Positions 1 through 6,608 of a DNA stretch of 64,000 nucleotides are shown piece by piece. Numbering within the stretch: the stretch's first letter is position 1; each line of letters begins with the position of its first letter. The stretch is taken from contig CAZPPG010000017.1 in NCBI GenBank assembly GCA_964588385.1, positions 1-64,000 on the forward strand. The letters run 5' to 3'. Source of the DNA: JAHBWV01 sp964588385. GTDB lineage: Bacteria > Planctomycetota > Phycisphaerae > Phycisphaerales > UBA1924. A program made the position numbers and the translations under genes. The notes beneath the pieces were generated by a model. That model did no database searches, was not told where the DNA came from, and saw only the letters and a list, made by a program, of their open reading frames with translations.

Positions 1-608
1 TCCGCTCGTTCCTTGAGACCGAGCTTCTTCATGAGGCGAGCGCGATAGGACTCGACGGTCTTGACGCTGAGTCCGATGTCGTCCGCAATCTGCTGGTTGG
101 TGTAGCCGCGGGCGACCTGGCGGAGCACCTCGCGTTCGCGCTCGCTGAGCGTGTCGACGGGGGCTTTGGCATCGGCCTTGGTGCGTGGGGAGAGGATGGA
201 TTCAAGGGTTGCAGCGTCGCCGACATCGATGAAGACGCGGCCGCGGGCAACGGCGCGGATCGCGGAGACCAGTTCGGTGTCGGCAGCGGACTTGTTGACG
301 TAGCCGGATGCGCCCATGGCGATGGCGCTGCGGACGTACGCTGGGTCGTCGTGCATGGTGACGACGATGATGCGCGCACTCGGGGCCGCGGCCCGGAGTC
401 GCTCGACGGATGCGACCCCCGAGGGACCGGGCATGGTCAGATCAAGGGTGATGATCTGCGGGCGGAGGCGTGCGGCGACATCGATCGCCTCGTGCAGGGT
501 GCCTGCCTCTCCGATGACCGCGAGGTCGACCTGCGACTCGAGCGCCATGCGGAGGCCTTTGCGGACCATCGCGTGATCGTCAACGATGAGGATGGTGGTC
601 TTGCTCAT
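1..608 (-). CDS. NarL/FixJ-family response regulator (3' end beyond window)
   Basis: Transcriptional response regulator, the output partner of the adjacent kinase. My translation of the complement gives MSKTTILIVDDHAMVRKG..., a receiver domain with acidic pair D10/D11, phospho-acceptor D56 in TLDLTMPG and the conserved Lys in GYVNKS near 106. A LuxR-type helix-turn-helix follows (LSEREREVLRQVARG ... SVKTVESYRARLMKKLG, about 154-197). Only about 202 codons are in the window, so just the last few residues are missing. The ATG overlaps the kinase TGA as ATGA, so translation is probably coupled. The regulon is unknown. Confidence 0.93.
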   Translation of the reverse strand, partial: MSKTTILIVDDHAMVRKGLRMALESQVDLAVIGEAGTLHEAIDVAARLRPQIITLDLTMPGPSGVASVERLRAAAPSARIIVVTMHDDPAYVRSAIAMGASGYVNKSAADTELVSAIRAVARGRVFIDVGDAATLESILSPRTKADAKAPVDTLSEREREVLRQVARGYTNQQIADDIGLSVKTVESYRARLMKKLGLKERA

Positions 609-1504
609 GGATCGAGCGGCCTCGCAGGGATTGTGGCCCGGATTGTCGTGCCGGACACTGGGCCTGATGTGATCCGAAACTCACCGCCAAGCACCAAGAC
701 CCGCTGTCGCATGCCGGCGAGCCCGAGTCCGGAGCCCACGTCCTCGGGATCCGGCATGCCGCGTCCGTTGTCGATGATGTCGAGGATCAGGCGCTCGCGC
801 TCGAGTCGGAGGCGGACGTCGATGGCGGTTGCGTGGGCGTGTTTGACCGCGTTGGTGAGGGCTTCCTGGACGACACGGTACGCGGCGATCTCGATAGAGG
901 GGTCCAGTCGCACCGTGCCGGTGTCGATGGTGCGTGTGATGTCGATGCCAGTCGCGGAGGAAACGTCCTCGCAGACGCGTTCGACGGCTTCGGAGAGTCC
1001 GAAGTCCGTGAGAACGCTCGGAGAAAGGCCGCGTGCCATGCGCCTGGTCGACTCGACGGCTCCGACCGCGATCTCGTGGACACTCGCTGCGCGATCACGG
1101 GCCTCGTCGAGCGTGCGGGCGTTCGCGACGGATCGCAGCCCGAGCAGCACAGCGGTCTGCGCCTGACCGAGCTCGTCGTGGAGGTCGCGCGCGAGGCGGG
1201 CTCGCTCCTCCTCTTGGATGGTGAGCGTGCGCGCCAAGAGTGCCCCACGCTCCGACACGAGTCTGCGCAACGGCCGAACCACGAGGAGCCACAGGGCTGG
1301 ACAGAGCGCGGCGACGAGCGCGAGAGAGTCGATGAGCGACAGCCCGGCGCTGGTTCGAGGCACGGGCGCGGCGGCGACCAACACGGCCATGATGGCGTAC
1401 TCAACGGCGAAGACGATCGCGAGGACGAGCGCGAACACGCGAAGGGGCGAGACGGCCGATCCGTCGCGAGGCGTGGGCCCTCTCGGTGGGCGAGATCGCT
1501 TCAT
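605..1504 (-). CDS. NarL-group sensor histidine kinase, two membrane segments
   Basis: Membrane sensor kinase of 299 residues. Hydrophobic segments at about 21-47 and 58-78 enclose only a very short external loop, so it probably senses within the membrane or through a partner. The HisKA_3 box RLARDLHDELGQ carries the phospho-accepting H109. The HATPase domain follows, with ALTNAVKHAHA (N box), DNGRGMP and GSGLGLAGM (G boxes). Its start overlaps the stop of the macro-domain gene and its stop overlaps the regulator start, both as ATGA. The signal sensed cannot be read from the sequence. Confidence 0.93.
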   Translation of the reverse strand: MKRSRPPRGPTPRDGSAVSPLRVFALVLAIVFAVEYAIMAVLVAAAPVPRTSAGLSLIDSLALVAALCPALWLLVVRPLRRLVSERGALLARTLTIQEEERARLARDLHDELGQAQTAVLLGLRSVANARTLDEARDRAASVHEIAVGAVESTRRMARGLSPSVLTDFGLSEAVERVCEDVSSATGIDITRTIDTGTVRLDPSIEIAAYRVVQEALTNAVKHAHATAIDVRLRLERERLILDIIDNGRGMPDPEDVGSGLGLAGMRQRVLVLGGEFRITSGPVSGTTIRATIPARPLDP

Positions 1505-2022
1505 GGGTGCGACGCGGGGACGGACTGCTGGATCTCAGCGGCTCTGATGCCCTTGTGGTATGTCGTGTACACATAGACCGGCACCTTGACCGCACCAAGG
1601 TGCTGATTGATGATCGGGAGAACCTCGCTCCATTGCATGCCTCCCACGCCGGTGCACAGGCGGGGCAGGGCCAGACTCCTCACATTCTCCTTCTCAACCC
1701 ACTGTTGCAGCGACTTGAGTGCATGGTTGATGTGCGTTGCGCTGGCCTTGCCCGGCTTGGCTCCGTGCTCGTAGCCACCATCCTGCGTGAGCAGTGAGAC
1801 GATCCGGACGGGTCCGTGGTCGCTGACGCCGGCCCACTCCCAGATCTCTCCGGGCTTGGGATGGCGGGTCTGACAGTAGTGCCGGAAGTCCTTGTACATA
1901 GCCGGCCACTTCTCTCGGAGCGAGAGCGCCAAACCGCTGTGGAACGGATCGTTGGGGGCGACGCCGTGAGCGATCGCCTGTGCCGAGGTCAGAAGGATGT
2001 CGCCAGAGACTTCGTGGATCAT
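1501..2022 (-). CDS. Macro-domain protein, first gene of the kinase/regulator operon
   Basis: A 173-residue protein beginning MIHEVSGDILLTSAQAIAHG, the usual opening of a macro (ADP-ribose-binding) domain, with the later loop LPRLCTGVGGMQW matching the second ligand-binding loop. Family members bind or hydrolyse ADP-ribose derivatives, and some act as antitoxins against DNA ADP-ribosyltransferases. I chose ATG at 2022 because TAGGAG lies about 9 nt upstream; the open frame runs further up but reads as Arg/Pro-rich noise. Its stop overlaps the kinase start as ATGA, which is unusual company for a macro domain. No ADP-ribosyltransferase toxin gene is visible beside it. Confidence 0.85.
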   Translation of the reverse strand: MIHEVSGDILLTSAQAIAHGVAPNDPFHSGLALSLREKWPAMYKDFRHYCQTRHPKPGEIWEWAGVSDHGPVRIVSLLTQDGGYEHGAKPGKASATHINHALKSLQQWVEKENVRSLALPRLCTGVGGMQWSEVLPIINQHLGAVKVPVYVYTTYHKGIRAAEIQQSVPASHP

Positions 2023-2474
2023 GTGCGCGGCTCCTAAAGGACATAGGTGTCCGTATTGTAGCCCGCAGTCGGAACGAGTCCCTCGCAAGCGTCGTCGTGG
2101 ATGGTGGCATCGACATGGCTCGAGGTCGCTCGGTTGCCGTGGTCCACCTTGTGTTATCGGCGACCGCTTTGGCGTTGTGTCGCGCATTTCTTTACGTGGG
2201 ACGCGTGACATCATCGCGACGTGCTTGAATGGCACGTATTACAGGACCTGGTGTTTCTGGATATCGCATGTACGCCATGGACACGCCAGCGGCGTTCAGA
2301 CATAATGATGACAATCGGGTTCTTGAGACTGGCTCGCCGCACGGTGCGTCGCGGACTTGGAGCCACTGTGGGGTTTCGGGTCCATTGCTCGCTCAGCTTT
2401 CCGCGTGGGGTGTTCTCTCGCGGTGTGGATGTGTGTCCGGGTGGGCAAGCGCCCACGACTCAGAGGAGAATCAC
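2023..2474. other. Divergent intergenic region, no gene seen
   Basis: This region separates the leftward macro operon from the rightward secreted-protein gene and should hold both promoters. I see no convincing ORF. A GTGGGC-AAGC-GCCCAC hairpin at 2441-2456 lies just upstream of the AGAGGAGA ribosome-binding site (2462-2469) and could modulate initiation, but this is untested. Confidence 0.5.
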
Positions 2475-3152
2475 ATGAAGTTCGCAGCTTTCGTGTTTGT
2501 CGCCCTGGCGGGTTCAGCCGCCCACGCTCAGCTTTGGGACAACGGCGCCATTGTGAATGGCTCGGGCCTGAGCATCGTCGATGCGGGCGGCACCCTCCTC
2601 GGCGCCGGCCACCAGGCCAATCTGGGAAACACCGTCGCTGAAGACTTCAGCGCGGCGGATGCCTGGAACGTCACCGGTTTGTCTTTCTTCGCGTACCAGA
2701 GCTTCGCGGCGAACACCTACACGTTCACCGGCGCGAGCTGGCAGATCACCAACACGCACGGTGACCCGATCTCACTGACGAGCTCGGCCGTCTCCAACGG
2801 CGGACTGGTCGGCTATCGCGTGACCGCCACCACGCTCACGAACCAGGACCGCGCGATCTTCCGCGTGGACATCACCGGCCTGGATCTCGACCTCGCGGCC
2901 GGCTCCTACGTCATCCGCTGGGGTCTCACCGGCTCCCTCTCCTCCGGCCCGTGGGCTCCCTACATCCCCGGCTCGATGGGCTCTGGTAACTCGCGGCAGT
3001 CGCTCACGGGTGGCGCCTACAACCCCTTGGTCGATGCCGGCTCCGGCTTCGGCGTTGAGCTCCCCTTCATCATCAACGGCACGGTCGTTCCCGCCCCGAC
3101 GTCCCTGGCCCTCCTGGGCGTGGCCGGCCTCGTCGCTCGTCGTCGTCGCTGA
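2475..3152 (+). CDS. Secreted protein with PEP-CTERM-like sorting tail
   Basis: A 225-residue exported protein. Residues 1-18 are a signal peptide (MKFAAFVFVALAGSAAHA, cleavage before Q19). The middle is a beta-rich Gly/Ser/Thr/Asn domain that I cannot assign to an enzyme family. The last about 20 residues (VPAPTSLALLGVAGLVARRRR) have the pattern of planctomycete PEP-CTERM-type signals: Pro-rich motif, hydrophobic helix, Arg cluster. Such proteins are thought to be processed by exosortase-like systems; none is seen in this window. The start follows AGAGGAGA with good spacing, and a strong terminator follows the stop, so it is probably monocistronic. Confidence 0.85.
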   Translation: MKFAAFVFVALAGSAAHAQLWDNGAIVNGSGLSIVDAGGTLLGAGHQANLGNTVAEDFSAADAWNVTGLSFFAYQSFAANTYTFTGASWQITNTHGDPISLTSSAVSNGGLVGYRVTATTLTNQDRAIFRVDITGLDLDLAAGSYVIRWGLTGSLSSGPWAPYIPGSMGSGNSRQSLTGGAYNPLVDAGSGFGVELPFIINGTVVPAPTSLALLGVAGLVARRRR

Positions 3153-3180
3153 GTTGAGATGCCTTTGAGTCTGATCTCAG

Positions 3181-3213
3181 GGCCCCGGGCGATCTGCCCG
3201 GGGCCTCTTTCGT
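3181..3213 (+). terminator. Rho-independent terminator after the secreted protein
   Basis: GGCCCCGGGC (3181-3190) pairs perfectly with GCCCGGGGCC (3196-3205) around the loop GATCT, followed by TCTTTCGTT. Confidence 0.85.
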
Positions 3214-3543
3214 TCACGGGTGCTCAACGGGATGGCATCCGCGCGGTGGGCGCGCTGGGGATCGAGCGGATGGTGAACGGGGTGGGGACGCGGGCGGGGG
3301 TGTAAGGCGACGTATTCGCAGGCTCGCGGACACCGTGCGAATCGACTGCGAACATCTGTTCATATGTCATGCTGGCAGAAAGCGTTAGAGGGCAAGTGGA
3401 TCCGGGTCCGCGAGCCGCCAGTGCACGTCATGGGATGATGAGGTCGCCCGACTAAGTTGTGGACAGGCCGGTACGTTCGTCCGATCTCATAAAGGCACTT
3501 GCGTTGCGGGGGGCTGCGGTACAGTGTTGATGGGAGCTTTCAG
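3214..3543. other. Intergenic region upstream of the DUF1573 operon
   Basis: No ORF or RNA gene is recognisable. It should hold the promoter of the five-gene run that starts at 3544; I could not pick convincing -35/-10 boxes. GGGAG at 3532-3536 is the ribosome-binding site of the next gene. Confidence 0.5.
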
Positions 3544-4302
3544 ATGAACACTGCTGCTGCGGCATTGGAGCCGGATGTCCCATCGCCAAAGTGTGTTCCG
3601 GCGAGCAAAGCGAGGTCCATTCGCATGTTCGCTTGCGGCTTCATCGGCTTGGCAGTTTGTGCCGTCACGATGGGCATTGCGTCGCAGGAACACCGCGGCG
3701 TTGAAGCCGTGGGCACGACGAACATCGATCTTGGCGTGCTTCTGGCGTTCGAGCCACTCGCTCACGATGTGACGATCAAAAACCATTCATGGCTTAGCAC
3801 GTTCAACGGCGTAGGAGTAAGTTCGAGCTGCGGCTGCACGAGTGCTTTAGTGGACAGTACCGTACTCGGGCGGCGAGAAACGGCCCGAGTGACCATTGTC
3901 GCGATGCCGAAGCCGTTTGATCGCGAGGTGAGCGCGACGCTGCATGTGCGCGATGAGCACTCAACGCTCGTGAGCTTACAGGTGTACGGAGAGGTGCTAC
4001 CTCCATTTGCAGGCTGGCCGGATCGGATCTTGTGGGTGCGCAAGGGGAACGACCTCGTGTGCCGCGTCGCTCCCGGATACGCGGGCTGGATCAAGGTAGG
4101 GGTCGCGATTGTCGGCGGGAACGAGAGAGCGCTGAAGATTGATACTGGGACGGGCGGCGCCCCGCTACTCGTGCTGCACGGCGTATTTACACCATTTGAT
4201 ACTGAGCCAGTTGAAATCGGTTTGCGCTTCGGGGAAGCCACAAAAGGCATGAACTGGTGGGGCTGGTCCACATCCTCAGAGGAACTATCGCGGCCCCGGT
4301 GA
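3544..4302 (+). CDS. DUF1573-like membrane-anchored protein
   Basis: A 252-residue protein with a hydrophobic segment at about 29-46 and the bulk outside the cytoplasm. The stretch from DLGVLLAFEPLAHDVTIKN to SSSCGCTSA (Cys96 and Cys98) is the hallmark of DUF1573, an immunoglobulin-like fold of unknown function common in planctomycetes and Bacteroidota. A second beta-rich half follows. I start at ATG 3544, behind GGGAG with 7 nt spacing, rather than at the upstream ATG, which lacks a site. It heads a run of five short genes that ends with a pseudopilin. Confidence 0.75.
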   Translation: MNTAAAALEPDVPSPKCVPASKARSIRMFACGFIGLAVCAVTMGIASQEHRGVEAVGTTNIDLGVLLAFEPLAHDVTIKNHSWLSTFNGVGVSSSCGCTSALVDSTVLGRRETARVTIVAMPKPFDREVSATLHVRDEHSTLVSLQVYGEVLPPFAGWPDRILWVRKGNDLVCRVAPGYAGWIKVGVAIVGGNERALKIDTGTGGAPLLVLHGVFTPFDTEPVEIGLRFGEATKGMNWWGWSTSSEELSRPR

Positions 4303-4351
4303 GTCGCCCGGACTGCGGGCTTTAGAGTCGACGTGATAACAGGAGGTTTCG

Positions 4352-4639
4352 ATGCTGCTAGAACTTGTTCGTCCGTTTGCGACGTGGTTTCTGCTGGGCT
4401 GCGTGTCAAGCGTCGCGGGCATCGCGGTGGCTCAGCCGTCTCCGGCTTGTCTCGCGGGCACTGAGTGTTGTCAGAACCCGATTCCAGCGTGCTATCTTAT
4501 TTCCTGCGCGGCAAAGCCCATCATCGGCGAGTGTAACTGCTGCTTTTGTGCGGGATCAGGCACGAACAAGTGCCTGAACACGAACTCGAACGGCACCCCT
4601 CCATACGGGTGCGATCAGGCGTGCATCGCGAACCCCTGA
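4352..4639 (+). CDS. Small Cys-rich secreted peptide
   Basis: 95 residues with a signal peptide ending near AVA|Q (cleavage after residue 27). The mature part is about 68 residues and contains 12 cysteines, including CC pairs and an ECNCCFC cluster. It starts behind a perfect AGGAGG (4341-4346), so high expression is likely. The even number and spacing of cysteines suggest a disulfide-knotted or metal-binding extracellular peptide. I recognise no family. It lies 49 nt after the DUF1573 gene and 16 nt before the next gene. Confidence 0.7.
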   Translation: MLLELVRPFATWFLLGCVSSVAGIAVAQPSPACLAGTECCQNPIPACYLISCAAKPIIGECNCCFCAGSGTNKCLNTNSNGTPPYGCDQACIANP

Positions 4640-4655
4640 GAAGCGGAGGATCGAC

Positions 4656-5105
4656 ATGCGCGTGCGCCCGCGACATATTATGGCGGCGCTGGGACTCGTG
4701 CTCGGCGTCGCAGCAACTTGGATGCTGCTATCGACTCAGAAGGAAGACCGTGCCTCCGCCTCGGCTGCTATGGACCCGGCCGCACATGCGATCGGGCCGC
4801 AGGAGCTCTTTGAATGGCAGCACGCAGAGCGGCGGAAGATCGAGACTTTCCCGCTGCCGGCCGCGGGAGAGACGCCCGACTCATCGCTCGATGAGCTTGT
4901 TGACAGATCCATATCGGATCCGAATCGCCTGCTGAATCCGAGGATGCGGCGCGATCTAATGAACACGATCGCCGAGCATCTTCGCGCACGGGCGTCGGAG
5001 TCGGCGGACCCTTACATGGCGTTGGTTGAACAAGAGCCGACCCGATTCATCGGACCTGATGATGACGACAACGCGTGGCGATCCGTGCAACAGCACTATG
5101 CGTAG
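4656..5105 (+). CDS. Single-pass membrane protein of unknown function
   Basis: 149 residues: a short basic N-terminus, one transmembrane helix (about 8-26) and an outward Asp/Glu/Arg-rich domain with no recognised motif. GGAGG at 4645-4649 supports this start. Its stop lies just past the ATG of the next gene (short overlap at 5098-5105), so the pair is probably translationally coupled. Confidence 0.65.
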   Translation: MRVRPRHIMAALGLVLGVAATWMLLSTQKEDRASASAAMDPAAHAIGPQELFEWQHAERRKIETFPLPAAGETPDSSLDELVDRSISDPNRLLNPRMRRDLMNTIAEHLRARASESADPYMALVEQEPTRFIGPDDDDNAWRSVQQHYA

Positions 5106-5577
5106 GTCACGGATGGACGCCAGGCGCGGCGTGACGATGCACAAGGCGCTCTCAGGACTTCCTTTGGCTTTTGGCTTGGCGAATCCAAGCNNNNNNNNNN
5201 AGCGACGGCTGACGGGGGTCGGAGTCGGGCCACGCGGCATGCGGATCGATGTGGCCCGGACGCGGAATGTCGCTGAACTGGCCAGCGGCGCGGCGTTCGG
5301 CGTGGGGTACGGCGCATCGGACGTCGTCGAGACGCGTTTCTGGATGGGAGGCGGAGGCGGTGGTTCACCTTCATTCCGATTCCCACTGGTCACTCTGCAG
5401 CAGGTGATTGACACGAATGGGTCAGCCGTTGTCGCGCAGTCGCTCCTCACTGTTGAGGACGTGAGTGGCCGCCGCTATCCGTGGCGGACCATCTGGTACT
5501 GGGTGCCGGCCCGCTCACAATGGTGTACGGAAGGGATGATGACACATGGCGCCGGATCCCACTCCATCCTGTATTGA
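5098..5577 (+). CDS. Unknown protein, interrupted by a scaffold gap
   Basis: Reading starts at an ATG inside the end of the preceding gene and is open up to a 10-N gap, then open again to a TGA at 5575. Because the true gap length is unknown, the shared frame across it is only assumed. The part after the gap reads as a plausible Gly-rich domain (GVGVGPRGMRIDVARTRN ... FWMGGGGGGSPSF ... YPWRTIWYWVPARSQWC). The other two frames after the gap hit stops quickly. The 3' end overlaps the pseudopilin gene by 32 nt. No family is recognised. Confidence 0.5.
   Translation: MRRSRMDARRGVTMHKALSGLPLAFGLANPSXXXXRRLTGVGVGPRGMRIDVARTRNVAELASGAAFGVGYGASDVVETRFWMGGGGGGSPSFRFPLVTLQQVIDTNGSAVVAQSLLTVEDVSGRRYPWRTIWYWVPARSQWCTEGMMTHGAGSHSILY
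5191..5200. other. Scaffold gap (10 N)
   Basis: Ten Ns inside an open reading frame. The real length and sequence are unknown. Confidence 0.99.
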
Positions 5578-6415
5578 GTCTCATCGACACGCGCGACTTC
5601 GTAGCGACGGCGGCGGGTGGCGCGCGTTCACGCTCATAGAGGTCTTGGTGTGCATCCTGATCGTGTCGATCATCCTGGGGATTCTGCTCCCAAGTATTGG
5701 CGCGGCACGGGCACGGACGATGGACTTGACATGCTCCAATACGCTGCGTGAGATTTCGAGATGTCAGGCGGTCTGGTCCGGCGACAACGGGGGTGTGTGG
5801 CCGAACCTCTTCGAGGGCGATGAACCGGGCGTATCAGTGGGAACCAACATCAACGCTTGGGGCGTTGAGTACTTTTATCAGGTGCAGGCGTGGCTCGGGC
5901 CGCTGATCGGGTACATATGGAACGACGGGGATGGAGCCCGGATGGTGACGTGTCCGGTCATGTATCGCGAGTCCCCCAGACCGATTGAGACTCCCGAGTA
6001 TCCGACCATGGCGGATGCCATTCCGCTGGCGGGTGCAAGGTCGAGCTATTTCTACAGCGCGGCGTTGATCTCCAAGGCGTCGATGTGGAGCGAGGCCGCG
6101 GCTGCGAGCGGTGAGCCGCTGGACTCGTATCGTCGCCGGGTCCCGATGCACGACGTCACGTGGCCATCAGCGAAGGTGGCGATGGCGGAAGTGGAATCGT
6201 TCCACACACGTGAGCGCGCAGAGGTCTTCTCCGACCGATGCACGCGCGTGAACGCGGCCTTTGCAGATGGGCATGTGGCACGGGCGGATCCCACCCGCGC
6301 CACGCCGGCTGTGAGGTATGCAGAGCTGTCGGAGAACTTCCTGACCGATCGCGCCATTCCCTTCTCCAGCGCCCCGGGAGGCTCGTCCGGACGCGACTTC
6401 AATGTACAGGAGTAG
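5546..6415 (+). CDS. Type II secretion-type pseudopilin (H-X9-DG family)
   Basis: A 289-residue protein with a prepilin N-terminus: after a 27-residue leader comes FTLIEVLVCILIVSIILG, with F28 as the mature first residue and the conserved Glu at +5 (E32). The residue before the cleavage point is Ala rather than Gly, which I recall as frequent in planctomycete pilins. The C-terminal AAFADGHVARAD matches the DG-containing tail of the planctomycete prepilin-like (DUF1559) proteins. It is exported and probably assembled into, or anchored as, a pseudopilus component. It overlaps the preceding unknown gene and closes the five-gene run. Confidence 0.82.
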   Translation: MAPDPTPSCIESHRHARLRSDGGGWRAFTLIEVLVCILIVSIILGILLPSIGAARARTMDLTCSNTLREISRCQAVWSGDNGGVWPNLFEGDEPGVSVGTNINAWGVEYFYQVQAWLGPLIGYIWNDGDGARMVTCPVMYRESPRPIETPEYPTMADAIPLAGARSSYFYSAALISKASMWSEAAAASGEPLDSYRRRVPMHDVTWPSAKVAMAEVESFHTRERAEVFSDRCTRVNAAFADGHVARADPTRATPAVRYAELSENFLTDRAIPFSSAPGGSSGRDFNVQE

Positions 6416-6440
6416 TTTGGCTTCCTTCACGGTGGTTGAT

Positions 6441-6476
6441 AAAGCCGGCTTTACCAGTGAAACGCACTGGTAAAGC
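6441..6476. repeat. Nested palindrome / 12-bp inverted repeat
   Basis: AAAGCCGGCTTT (6441-6452) is a perfect palindrome. It overlaps a second perfect hairpin: GCTTTACCAGTG (6448-6459), loop AAACG, CACTGGTAAAGC (6465-6476). No T-run follows, so it is not a standard terminator, although it may end the upstream transcript. It resembles the CACTGG/CCAGTG hairpin at 61347-61369. Confidence 0.8.
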
Positions 6477-6608
6477 ATGCTTGACGAGCGCAGCCGTGCG
6501 TTGCCACCGCGACTTGTCTGTTCGGATTGTGGACGGCATGGCCCTCCTGCATCGTCCGACGCGCGAAGATTGCCGTTTCCGGGGCGAGCCGACCGATACC
6601 TGTTTGGT

